Assembly (NCBI GenBank): GCA_003671055.1
Contig: QWPV01000020.1
Location: forward strand, 1 to 40,863
Direction of reading: 5' to 3'
Length of the DNA: 40,863 nt
Source: Planctomycetota bacterium
Lineage (GTDB): Bacteria > Planctomycetota > Phycisphaerae > Phycisphaerales > SM1A02
Part shown: one piece after another, positions 32,989-40,863 of the stretch
Position numbering within the stretch: position 1 is the stretch's first letter
How the letters are laid out: each line of letters starts with the position of its first letter
The notes under the pieces: generated by a model
What the model was told of the DNA's origin: nothing
The model's input: the letters and a program-made list of their open reading frames with translations, nothing else
Database searches by the model: none
Translations under genes and position numbers: made by a program

Positions 32989-34248
32989 CTAAACCAATGC
33001 GCCGACTGCAGCGAGCGCCTCTTGCGAGCGCTCCATGTCGACGCTCGTCACAGGCTTTCGACTCTGCATGATCGCGATGAAGCAGTCAAAGAGATACGTG
33101 GAATCGTGTGGGCCCGGACTTGCTTCAGGGTGGTATTGCACGCTGAAAATAGGCTTTTCCGTGTGCCTGAAGCCAGCGCAAGTACCATCATTGAGGTGCC
33201 GATGCGTGACTTCGCCACCGACCGCGGTCAATGACGCTTCGTCCACGCAGAACCCGTGATTCTGGCTGGTGATCTCGACGCGCCCAGTGAGCAAATTTCG
33301 AACCGGTTGATTGGCGCCGCGATGACCAAACTTCAACTTCCATGTCGTTGCACCAAGCGCGAGCGCGAGGAGTTGATGGCCGAGGCAGATGCCGAAGGTT
33401 GGAACTTCGCCGGCCACTTCGCGCAGCGTTGCGATGACACTCTCGACGACCGCAGGATCGCCAGGTCCGTTGGAAATGAAGAGCCCATCAGGACTTAGCG
33501 CGCGGATCTCCGCTGCGGTTGCTGTGTGTGGAAGGAAGTGCACCGAGCACCCACGTTCGCTGAGGTGGCGATAGATGTTCCGCTTGGCGCCGCAATCGAT
33601 CGCCGCAACTTTGAATCGGGGAGTGCCGGACGCAGGCGAGATACCTCGGGGGCGCCATTCGCCCAACGATCCCTCCCACTCGCCGCCCTCGGTTGGGCTG
33701 ACTTTCGCAGCCAAGTTCGCCCCCGCCATCGACGGAATCAACTTCGCGCGCGCGACGAGTTCAAGATCGCTCAGCGTCGCGTTCGTCGTGAGAATGCCGC
33801 GCATCGCGCCACCCACTCGCAAGCGGCGCACAAGCGCGCGAGTGTCGATGCCCGTAATCGCCGGAATCTTGTGCCGCTGCAGCCACGCCGAGAGCCCTTC
33901 CACCGCGCGATAGTTCGATGGTGTCTCGATGAGTTCACGCACCACAAATCCAGCGACACACGGACGCGCGCTTTCGAGATCTGTGGCTGAAATACCGTAG
34001 TTTCCGACTTCGGGCACAGTCATCGTGAGAATCTGTCCTGTATAGGAAAGATCCGTCAACGCCTCTTGATAGCCCACCATCGATGTGTTGAAAACGACCT
34101 CGCCCGCGCCTTCCAAACCCGTCGTCGCGCTTCCATTCAACAGGCCACCAAAGCCAAAGCCGTGGAAGACCGCGCCATCTTCAAGAGCAAGGCGCGCGGC
34201 GACCGTTGGAATCTTGCCGGAAGTGGAGTCAGTACACGCAGTGGGCAT
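32989..34248 (-). CDS. carA: Carbamoyl-phosphate synthase small (glutaminase) subunit
   Basis: It releases ammonia from glutamine and channels it to the large subunit to make carbamoyl phosphate for arginine and pyrimidines. The product of 419 residues is a little longer than usual. The N-terminal domain has LALEDGAVFHGFGFG, EVVFNTSMVGYQEALTDLSY, YTGQILTMTVPEVGNYG and GIDTRALVRRLR. The class I glutaminase domain has SNGPGDP, FGICLGHQLLALALGA with catalytic Cys288, and QYHPEASPGPHDS with His373 and Glu375. The frame is open 115 codons further upstream, but family homology starts just after the chosen ATG and a TATCAT box lies 7 nt before it. carB is not adjacent. Confidence 0.95.
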   Translation of the reverse strand: MPTACTDSTSGKIPTVAARLALEDGAVFHGFGFGGLLNGSATTGLEGAGEVVFNTSMVGYQEALTDLSYTGQILTMTVPEVGNYGISATDLESARPCVAGFVVRELIETPSNYRAVEGLSAWLQRHKIPAITGIDTRALVRRLRVGGAMRGILTTNATLSDLELVARAKLIPSMAGANLAAKVSPTEGGEWEGSLGEWRPRGISPASGTPRFKVAAIDCGAKRNIYRHLSERGCSVHFLPHTATAAEIRALSPDGLFISNGPGDPAVVESVIATLREVAGEVPTFGICLGHQLLALALGATTWKLKFGHRGANQPVRNLLTGRVEITSQNHGFCVDEASLTAVGGEVTHRHLNDGTCAGFRHTEKPIFSVQYHPEASPGPHDSTYLFDCFIAIMQSRKPVTSVDMERSQEALAAVGALV

Positions 34249-34255
34249 CGCGGCG

Positions 34256-34261
34256 ATGATA
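34256..34261 (-). promoter_or_regulatory. -10-like TATCAT, leaderless promoter of carA
   Basis: TATCAT ends 7 nt before the carA ATG. A GGAGG further upstream, 19 nt from the start, is too far to act as a ribosome site. Confidence 0.5.
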
Positions 34262-34317
34262 GAGCCTCCGCGATTGGAAGTTGTCCTATCGTGGCAACTC
34301 TTTCGCACAGACTCTTG

Positions 34318-36654
34318 ATGTCGTCCTCCACTCCATCGCTTTTCGGCGCCGAACCAGCCGTGCCTCTGACCGCTGCAGGCTTCGCACTCGTTGCGGTTGA
34401 GCTCGCGGTTGATCACGCGCCCGATGGACTCACCTATCTGATACCCCCGGCGCTCGCAGGTTTGCCCGAAGGCGCGCGCGTCCTCGTTCCTCTCGGCCGC
34501 GGCAACAAGCCCACCGCGGGCTGGATCGTTCGAAAGAGCACTGATCTTGCCGAACTCGGCACGCTCGGCTTCGACGCGACCAAACTTAAACACCTACTCG
34601 CGCAAGACGAATCCGAAGCCGTGCTCCCGGGCGAATTGCTCGCGCTCGCCCGATGGATCAGCGGCTACTACGCCTGTCCCATCGGCATGACGCTCGCAGG
34701 GATTCTGCCGAGTGCCGTGCGCAAACAAGTTGGACGTGTGACGCGTGTGTTTTATGAACTCGCGACGCCCATCGCTGACGCGCCCGCTCCGAAACTCACG
34801 AAGCGTCAGCGTGAAGCACTTGACTTTATTCGCGCGATGGAGTTGCCCGCCGAACAAGCCGCAGTGCTCGAAGCCACCGGACTCTCGAGTGCTGCAACGC
34901 TCAAGCGGCTCGTCGAACTCGGCGTGCTGCTCGCAAGTAAACGCACGACTGTGGAAGCGGAGTGGAGCATGTCCGCGGTCGGTTCGGTACATGAAGTCGA
35001 ACCCACCGCAACGCAGCACGCAGTTGTCGACGCAATCGCGCAAACCCTCGGCACCTTCACGCAACATCTACTCTTCGGCGTGACAGGCTCAGGCAAGACC
35101 GAGGTCTACATCCGACTCATCCAACGCTGTTTAGCACGAGGAAAGAAGGCACTTCTGCTCGTGCCCGAAATCGCGCTCACGCCGCAGACTGCTGGACGCA
35201 TCGTCGCGCGGTTCCCCCATTCACGCGTCGCGATTCTGCATTCGGGGCTTACTGCAAGTCAGCGCAACCTCATGTGGTCGCTTGCAGCGGAAGGTGCAGC
35301 GGATGTCATCGTCGGTGCACGCAGCGCTGTGTTCGCGCCCGTGCCAGATGGAACGCTCGGGCTTGTCATCGTCGATGAAGAACACGAGACGGGATACAAA
35401 CAAGATTCCGCGCCGCGCTACCACGGTCGCGATTGCGCGATTCGTCGCGCGCAACTCGCGCAATGTCCGATCGTGCTCGGCAGCGCAACGCCTTCACTCG
35501 AGTCGTGGTGGAACGCGACGGTGCGCAAGACGTCCACGCTGCATCGACTCCCCGAGCGCGCGCCAGGCTTGCGTGTGCCGAAAGTCACCGTCGTCGATTT
35601 TGCCTCAGAACGCAGGCAATTTCGAGATCGCAAGGTTCATCTCATCGGACCGATGCTGCATCGATGCATGCAGGAGACGCTCGACGCGAAGGGTCAAGTG
35701 CTCTTGCTCCTCAATCGTCGCGGCTACGCGAACTACATCGCGTGCGCGGATCAACGTTGCGGCTGGACCGCGCAATGCTCCGAGTGCGATGCGGGCATGA
35801 TTTGCCATCAAGATCGCATCGCGAGTCTGCAGTGGGTGCGCTGTCATCACTGTCAAGCAGAGCAACAACTTCCCAAGATCTGTCCGCAGTGCGGCAAGAG
35901 CGTGACGGTGTTCGGGCTCGGCACGCAGCGCGTGGAGGAAGAGTTGCTCTCGCTGCTTCCGATGCTCGAAGAAGGCAAGAGCCTCGTGCGCGTTGATGGC
36001 GACACGATGCAGACTGCCAAACATTTCCACGACTGCCTCGCGCGCTTTGCATCAGGCGAAATCCGCGTCCTGATGGGCACGCAGATGATTGCGAAAGGCC
36101 TTGATTTCCCGAATGTTCGGCTCGTCGGCGTCATCAGTGCCGACACCGCGCTCTCGATGCCAGACTTCCGCGCCGCCGAACGAACCTTCCAACTCGTGAG
36201 TCAAGTTTCCGGTCGCTGCGGTCGCGGTGGTGATGCCGGCCGCGCCATCGTGCAAACATTCTTTCCAGACAACACTGCGATCCGCCTCGCAGCGGCGCAC
36301 GACTTCGAAACCTTCGCGAACACCGAACTCGAAGACAGACGCGCGTTTGGTTTGCCGCCCGCGCGACGACTCGCACGGCTCACGCTCAAAGACGCGAGTG
36401 AATCGAAAGCACTCGCAGATGCCGAGCAGCTCACGCGCGAGGTTCAAGCCATCGCAGCGCAAGGAAATGCTGGCGCTGAAGTACGCGGACCTCAAGCCGC
36501 ACGCATCGCGCGTGTGAACGGTTTCTATCGATTCGAAATCGAACTCCAACACGAAACCGCCGCAGAAATCTCCCGCATCCTCGCCGCCGCACGCTCACGC
36601 GGCCTCCTCCAGCTCGGCGAACATCTCGCAGTCGATGTCGACCCTGTGTCGTAA
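34318..36654 (+). CDS. priA: Primosomal protein N', replication restart helicase
   Basis: A DNA-dependent ATPase that recognises stalled forks and reloads the replicative helicase. The 778-residue product has the N-terminal DNA-binding part (VAVELAVDHAPDGLTYLIP). The helicase core has LFGVTGSGKTEVYIRLI with Walker-A Lys260, LLLVPEIALTPQ, DEEH at 353-356 and LGSATPSLESW. A zinc region from residue 476 to 525 has nine cysteines (CADQRCGW, CSECDAGMIC, CHHC, CPQCGK). The C-terminal helicase half has GTQMIAKGLDFPNVRLVGV and SGRCGRGGDAGRAIVQT. The open frame extends upstream into carA, but the ATG chosen leaves a normal length and lies outside it. Head to head with carA, 69 bp apart. Confidence 0.95.
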   Translation: MSSSTPSLFGAEPAVPLTAAGFALVAVELAVDHAPDGLTYLIPPALAGLPEGARVLVPLGRGNKPTAGWIVRKSTDLAELGTLGFDATKLKHLLAQDESEAVLPGELLALARWISGYYACPIGMTLAGILPSAVRKQVGRVTRVFYELATPIADAPAPKLTKRQREALDFIRAMELPAEQAAVLEATGLSSAATLKRLVELGVLLASKRTTVEAEWSMSAVGSVHEVEPTATQHAVVDAIAQTLGTFTQHLLFGVTGSGKTEVYIRLIQRCLARGKKALLLVPEIALTPQTAGRIVARFPHSRVAILHSGLTASQRNLMWSLAAEGAADVIVGARSAVFAPVPDGTLGLVIVDEEHETGYKQDSAPRYHGRDCAIRRAQLAQCPIVLGSATPSLESWWNATVRKTSTLHRLPERAPGLRVPKVTVVDFASERRQFRDRKVHLIGPMLHRCMQETLDAKGQVLLLLNRRGYANYIACADQRCGWTAQCSECDAGMICHQDRIASLQWVRCHHCQAEQQLPKICPQCGKSVTVFGLGTQRVEEELLSLLPMLEEGKSLVRVDGDTMQTAKHFHDCLARFASGEIRVLMGTQMIAKGLDFPNVRLVGVISADTALSMPDFRAAERTFQLVSQVSGRCGRGGDAGRAIVQTFFPDNTAIRLAAAHDFETFANTELEDRRAFGLPPARRLARLTLKDASESKALADAEQLTREVQAIAAQGNAGAEVRGPQAARIARVNGFYRFEIELQHETAAEISRILAAARSRGLLQLGEHLAVDVDPVS

Positions 36655-36721
36655 AAGTTCAGCCGGTCTATTTTTGCGGGAAAACGCGGACGCCGCGAGC
36701 GAGCGCGAAGGCGGTAGGCTC

Positions 36722-36727
36722 TACAAT
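36722..36727 (+). promoter_or_regulatory. Possible -10 element of sucA
   Basis: TACAAT matches the -10 consensus at five of six positions, 51 nt before the sucA start. No -35 match is visible at 16-18 nt spacing. Confidence 0.35.
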
Positions 36728-36769
36728 CGAGGCCCCGCGATGCATGTGTCTTGCGGGTTCATCTGCTCT

Positions 36770-36773
36770 GGAG
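36770..36773 (+). promoter_or_regulatory. Ribosome binding site GGAG
   Basis: GGAG ends 5 nt before the ATG at 36779 and favours it over an in-frame ATG 13 codons upstream. Confidence 0.65.
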
Positions 36774-36778
36774 ATTCC

Positions 36779-39610
36779 ATGTCGACGCCGTCCGAACGCT
36801 CTTCCCCTTCCGTCAATGGCTGGCAGGGCGAATATGTTGAGTCACTCTTCGCGCAATGGCAGTCCAACCCTGACTCGGTGGGCGCTGAATGGCGAGATTT
36901 TTTCCGTGGATTTGAACTCGGTCTCGCACAACCTGCGCCGACGGGCGGTGGCGAAGTCGCGCCGCGCGTGCAGAGCATCATCAGTGCTCCGACTTCCGCA
37001 GCAGGCACACCGCTTGAACGCAAAGTCGATCGACTGATCGAGCAGTACCGCAGTTGGGGACATCTCGCTGCGTCGCTTGATCCACTCGGCACCACGCGAC
37101 CATTCCCTGAGCAACTCACGCTCTCCGCCTTCGGCATCGAAGACGCTGATCTTGCGACTGCGATTTCTGTCGCGACGCTTCCGCTTCCGAATCCCTCGAC
37201 CGTGGGCGAAATCATTGCGTTCCTCGAAGAAACGTACTGCAGTTCCATCGGCGTGGAGTACACGCACATCGAATGTCCGACGCAGCGCGCGTGGCTTGAG
37301 CGTCGCATGGAAGCATGCCGCAATCAGCCGAAGCTCTCCGATGAGCAGCGCACGCGTGTGGCAAAGAAGTTGATCGAAGCAACTGCGTTCGAAGAGTTCC
37401 TCGCGACGCGCTACGTTGGCAAGAAGCGTTTCGGTGCAGAGGGCGGCGAGAGTTTGCTTCCGATGCTCGACACGATCATCGAAGCCGCGCCAGCACTCGG
37501 CATCACGGAGTTCGCGTTTGGCATGAGCCATCGCGGACGACTCAACGTCCTCATCAATGTGATGGACAAAGCGCCCGAGCGTTTGTTCACCGAGTTCGAT
37601 GAGAGTTGGGAAGAAGGCTTCCTCAATTGTGCTGGCGATGTGAAGTACCACTCGGGTCACTCCACCGATCGCGCCACGCAATCAGGGCAAAAAGTTCGAC
37701 TCACGCTTTCGCCTAATCCATCGCATCTTGCGTTCGTCGCGGCAATCGTGCTCGGTCGAACGCGCGGCAAGCAACGACTCCACAACGACACCGATCGCAA
37801 GAAAGTCGTGCCGCTCATCATGCACGGCGACGCTGCATTCGCTGGGCAAGGCGTGATTCCTGAATGTCTGAACATGATGCGACTCGACGGCTACACCGTC
37901 GGTGGCGCAATTCATCTCGTCGTGAACAACCAAGTTGGTTTCACGACCAATCAGAACGACAGTTTCAGCGGTCGCTACTGCACCGACATCGCAAAGGGAT
38001 TCAGCATCCCCGTGTTCCATGTGAATGGCGATGATCCAGATGCATGCGCGTGGGTTGCGCGACTCGCAATTGAGTGGCGACAAACCTTCGGCACCGATGC
38101 GATCATCGATCTCTGGTGCTACCGCAAGTACGGTCACAACGAAGCGGACGAACCAACCTTCACGCAACCGATGCTGTACAGCCGCGTGAAGAAGCAGAAG
38201 AGCATCTCCATCAAGTTCCGCGAGACGCTCGTCGCGCAAGGCGTCGTGGCTGCGAAAGATTTGGAGCAATTCCAAGCGGACTACATTCGTCGACTCGACG
38301 AAGCGCAAACGCGCGCGAAGCAAGAGACGATTGTGCCGATCATCGATCCGTTCCAATCCTTGTGGAGCGGTCTCACGCGCGCATACACGGACGATCCCAT
38401 CGACACCGCTGTCGACGAAAGCCGCCTTGCAGTACTCGCTGCGAAACTCGGCGCAGCACCTGAAGGCGCGAAGTTACACAAGGTGGTTCAACGCCTGCTC
38501 GAAGGCCGCACGAACGCGGTTGCGAGCGGAACGATCGACTGGCCTACTGCAGAATTGCTCGCGTACGCGACGCTCCTCACGGAAGGCCATCCGATTCGCA
38601 TCACGGGCGAGGATGTCGAACGCGGCACCTTCAGCCATCGACACGCCGTCGTGCACTGCCAAGATGCGGGCAGCAGTTTCACCGCACTCAGCGCACTCGC
38701 CGACGATCAAGCGCGATTCTGCATCCACAATTCGCCGCTCATTGAACAAGCGGTGCTCGGCTTCGAATATGGCTACTCGCTCGGCGATCCAAAGATGCTC
38801 GTCATTTGGGAAGCGCAGTTCGGCGACTTCGTCAACGGCGCGCAAGTGATCATCGATCAATTCATCGCGAGTGCGGAGAAGAAGTGGTATCGATCAAGCG
38901 GCCTCGTGCTCTTCCTGCCGCACGGCTACGAAGGTCTCGGCCCTGAGCACAGTTCATGTCGCCCCGAACGCTTCCTGCAAATGTGCGCCGATGACAACAT
39001 GATCGTCTGCCAGCCTTCCACCGCTGCGCAGATGTTTCACCTCGTGCGCCGACAAGTGAAGCAGCCGTTCCGCAAGCCACTCATCGTGCTCACACCGAAA
39101 TCGATGCTGCGCGCGAAGGCTGCAGAGAGTCGCCTCGAAGCATTCACAAAGGGACGCTTCCACACGGTGTTGCATGACCCGACGATCACCGATCCCACTG
39201 CAGTGCAGCGCGTCATGCTCTGCGCGGGCAACATGTGGCATCAACTCGCACTGCAACGCGAGAAGAGTGGACAAACCGGCGCCGCACTCGTGCGTGTTGA
39301 GCAGTTCTATCCGTTCCCAGAAACTGCAATGCAGAAAACGCTCGCGCTGTATCCCAATGCGAAGCGATTCATTTGGGTGCAAGAAGAGCCACGCAACAAC
39401 GGTGCGTATCGATTCATCGAAACGATCTTCCGCGAGCACATGTCCATCAAGCTCGAGTTCATCGGACGCGGCGATTCGCCAACACCTTCGGGTGGTTCGC
39501 ATCGCATGCACATGATTGAACAAGAGAAGATCCTCATCGAAGCAGTGGGCGCAGCCAAGAGCGGCGCACCGAATACTTCAAGCAGCAGCACGACCGGTCA
39601 TTCGCACTAA
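36779..39610 (+). CDS. sucA: 2-oxoglutarate dehydrogenase E1 component
   Basis: The thiamine-diphosphate enzyme that decarboxylates 2-oxoglutarate and passes the succinyl group to the lipoyl arm of E2 in the TCA cycle. The 943-residue product has normal length. The N-terminal E2-contact segment is [20 protein letters not shown]. The active-site segments are [18 protein letters not shown] (about residue 245), [17 protein letters not shown] (about 348) and [11 protein letters not shown] for the cofactor, then [20 protein letters not shown] (about 450). The C-terminal part has [12 protein letters not shown] and [22 protein letters not shown]. Its stop overlaps the sucB start by one base (TAATG). 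Confidence 0.97.
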   Translation: MSTPSERSSPSVNGWQGEYVESLFAQWQSNPDSVGAEWRDFFRGFELGLAQPAPTGGGEVAPRVQSIISAPTSAAGTPLERKVDRLIEQYRSWGHLAASLDPLGTTRPFPEQLTLSAFGIEDADLATAISVATLPLPNPSTVGEIIAFLEETYCSSIGVEYTHIECPTQRAWLERRMEACRNQPKLSDEQRTRVAKKLIEATAFEEFLATRYVGKKRFGAEGGESLLPMLDTIIEAAPALGITEFAFGMSHRGRLNVLINVMDKAPERLFTEFDESWEEGFLNCAGDVKYHSGHSTDRATQSGQKVRLTLSPNPSHLAFVAAIVLGRTRGKQRLHNDTDRKKVVPLIMHGDAAFAGQGVIPECLNMMRLDGYTVGGAIHLVVNNQVGFTTNQNDSFSGRYCTDIAKGFSIPVFHVNGDDPDACAWVARLAIEWRQTFGTDAIIDLWCYRKYGHNEADEPTFTQPMLYSRVKKQKSISIKFRETLVAQGVVAAKDLEQFQADYIRRLDEAQTRAKQETIVPIIDPFQSLWSGLTRAYTDDPIDTAVDESRLAVLAAKLGAAPEGAKLHKVVQRLLEGRTNAVASGTIDWPTAELLAYATLLTEGHPIRITGEDVERGTFSHRHAVVHCQDAGSSFTALSALADDQARFCIHNSPLIEQAVLGFEYGYSLGDPKMLVIWEAQFGDFVNGAQVIIDQFIASAEKKWYRSSGLVLFLPHGYEGLGPEHSSCRPERFLQMCADDNMIVCQPSTAAQMFHLVRRQVKQPFRKPLIVLTPKSMLRAKAAESRLEAFTKGRFHTVLHDPTITDPTAVQRVMLCAGNMWHQLALQREKSGQTGAALVRVEQFYPFPETAMQKTLALYPNAKRFIWVQEEPRNNGAYRFIETIFREHMSIKLEFIGRGDSPTPSGGSHRMHMIEQEKILIEAVGAAKSGAPNTSSSSTTGHSH

Positions 39611-40854
39611 TGGTCCGCGAGACACTTCCCATGACTGTTGACATCACTATTCCTTCTCCTGGCGAATCCATCACCGAAGTCACCCTTGGTGCGTGGAAGA
39701 AACAAGACGGCGCGTGGATCGAGAAAGACGACCTCCTCGCCGAAATCGAAAGCGATAAGGCAACGCTCGAATTGCGCGCGCCTGCATCGGGCGCACTCAA
39801 GATTCTTCAACTCGAAGGCGACACCGTAAAGGTCGGCGCTGCAGTTGCTGCGGTTGATACAAACGCGTCGCGTCCTGCGGGAAGTGCAGCGACTCAATCG
39901 AGTGCGCCAGCGCCCGTTGCTGCAACTGCTAGCGCCAGTGACAGCGTTCGCGCATCCGGCGTTGCAAAGAAAGTCGCCGCAGAAAAGGGTGTTGATCTTG
40001 CTGCAGTGCACGGATCCGGAACCGCAGGTCGCGTGATGAAGAACGATGTTCTCGCAGCAAGTGCGAGTTCAACGACGGAAGCAAAGCCGTCATCGAAGCC
40101 CGCAGCGACTGCTCTCGCCGCACCAACTCCAGCACTTGCGGGCGCGCGCAACTCGCGCCGCGAAAAGATGCCAAAGATCCGCGTGAAGATCGCAGAGCGC
40201 TTACTTCAAAGCCAACAGTCCACCGCGACTCTGACGACCTTCAACGAAATCGACATGACAGAAGTCATGCAACTCCGCACGAACAACAAAGAAGCATTCG
40301 AGAAGACGCATCACGTCTCGCTCGGCTTCATGAGTTTCTTCGTGAAAGCAGCCGTCAGCGCGTTGCAAAAGTATCCGCGCGTGAACGCCTACATCATCGG
40401 CGATGAATTCGAATACCACGACTTCTGCGATGTCTCCGTCGCCGTCGGCACAGACCGAGGCCTCGTCGTGCCAGTCCTTCGCAATGCGGAAGCAATGACC
40501 TTCGCAAACATCGAAGGCGCCATCCGAGATTTCGCCACACGCGCGCGCGACAACAAACTCACCGTCGACGAAATGACCGGTGGCACCTTCACCGTGAGTA
40601 ACGGCGGCGTCTACGGCTCACTCATGGCCACGCCAATCCTGAACCCACCGCAATCCGCAATCCTCGGCATGCACGGCATCAAGAAGCGCGCAGTAGAAGA
40701 CCCAAACAACCCCGGCCAAATCGCCCTGCGCCCGATGATGTACATCGCCCTCAGCTACGACCACCGCATCATCGACGGCGCCGAAAGCGTCGGCTTCCTC
40801 AAACACATCAAAGACTGCATCGAACACCCCGAGCGCTTGCTCCTCGGCTTGTGA
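39610..40854 (+). CDS. sucB: 2-oxoglutarate dehydrogenase E2 (dihydrolipoyllysine succinyltransferase)
   Basis: It transfers the succinyl group from E1 to CoA through a swinging lipoyl arm and forms the complex core. The 414-residue protein has one lipoyl domain with the modified Lys50 in [11 protein letters not shown], an alanine-rich linker, the peripheral-subunit binding domain ([32 protein letters not shown]), a second flexible linker, and the catalytic domain ending [16 protein letters not shown] with His385 and Asp389. The start used overlaps the sucA stop (TAATG). An internal ATG at codon 7 gives the more family-like beginning [13 protein letters not shown], so either is possible; coupling to sucA favours the first. 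The E3 gene is not in the window, which ends 9 bp after the stop. Confidence 0.96.
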   Translation: MVRETLPMTVDITIPSPGESITEVTLGAWKKQDGAWIEKDDLLAEIESDKATLELRAPASGALKILQLEGDTVKVGAAVAAVDTNASRPAGSAATQSSAPAPVAATASASDSVRASGVAKKVAAEKGVDLAAVHGSGTAGRVMKNDVLAASASSTTEAKPSSKPAATALAAPTPALAGARNSRREKMPKIRVKIAERLLQSQQSTATLTTFNEIDMTEVMQLRTNNKEAFEKTHHVSLGFMSFFVKAAVSALQKYPRVNAYIIGDEFEYHDFCDVSVAVGTDRGLVVPVLRNAEAMTFANIEGAIRDFATRARDNKLTVDEMTGGTFTVSNGGVYGSLMATPILNPPQSAILGMHGIKKRAVEDPNNPGQIALRPMMYIALSYDHRIIDGAESVGFLKHIKDCIEHPERLLLGL

Positions 40855-40863
40855 GTGTGGGCA

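Noticed and set aside
34249-34593. A 115-codon N-terminal extension of carA
   Set aside because: It runs into and past the priA start on the other strand, shows no CarA-like residues, and a leaderless-type box sits just before the internal ATG.
1-40863. CRISPR arrays, tRNA or rRNA genes, prophage or transposase genes, toxin-antitoxin or restriction systems
   Set aside because: I looked on both strands and found no regularly spaced repeats, cloverleaf candidates or signature proteins; all large frames are accounted for by the genes listed.

Overview
The window looks like chromosomal DNA of a moderately GC-rich Gram-negative-type bacterium. Planctomycetota, and within it Phycisphaerae, is the best guess. 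The main clue is the C-terminal pair of dockerin-like calcium loops (GDLNNDG / GDLDNNG, each followed by a LLxxW helix) on a secreted multiheme protein, a tail style I associate with that group. A large TPR-bearing secretin and many big unrecognised secreted proteins fit the same picture. This is inference from family knowledge; there is no rRNA or marker phylogeny in the window.

Layout. (1) About 1-9.5 kb, all + strand: a surface-glycan locus with an asparagine synthase cut by the window edge, two GT4 glycosyltransferases (the second PglA-like), a Wzy/WaaL-type polymerase or ligase, a complete asparagine synthase, a PglE-like aminosugar aminotransferase and a UDP-glucuronate 4-epimerase. A GH57 alpha-glucan enzyme follows. 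(2) About 10.8-15.4 kb, all - strand: an 873-aa TPR-like envelope protein, a flippase-like membrane protein, a broken pyrE (only its first ~60 codons) and a GT2 glycosyltransferase. (3) About 15.4-19.4 kb, + strand: a secreted protein of unknown function, then an oligopeptide-type substrate-binding protein and one permease, with no second permease or ATPases beside them. (4) 19.4-26.6 kb: a lipoprotein whose N-terminus is built from a duplicated repeat, a five-heme cytochrome with a dockerin-like tail, rsmA, and an operon of a double-module ABC-2 permease with a DUF4139 protein. (5) 27-32.7 kb: RNase Y, a STAS/RsbW-type partner-switch pair, and a secretin with a 45-residue glycine-rich insert. 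(6) 33-40.9 kb: carA and priA head to head, then sucA-sucB of the 2-oxoglutarate dehydrogenase complex.

The most general signal I found is in the start sites. Nine genes that begin a transcription unit have a TAnnnT hexamer ending 6-9 nt before the start codon and no Shine-Dalgarno sequence. The genes with a clear Shine-Dalgarno do not show it. This predicts widespread leaderless mRNAs in this genome. One of these promoters still sits in front of the pyrE remnant and would now drive the glycosyltransferase behind it. I found no tRNA, rRNA, CRISPR array, transposase, phage gene or recognisable new defence system.
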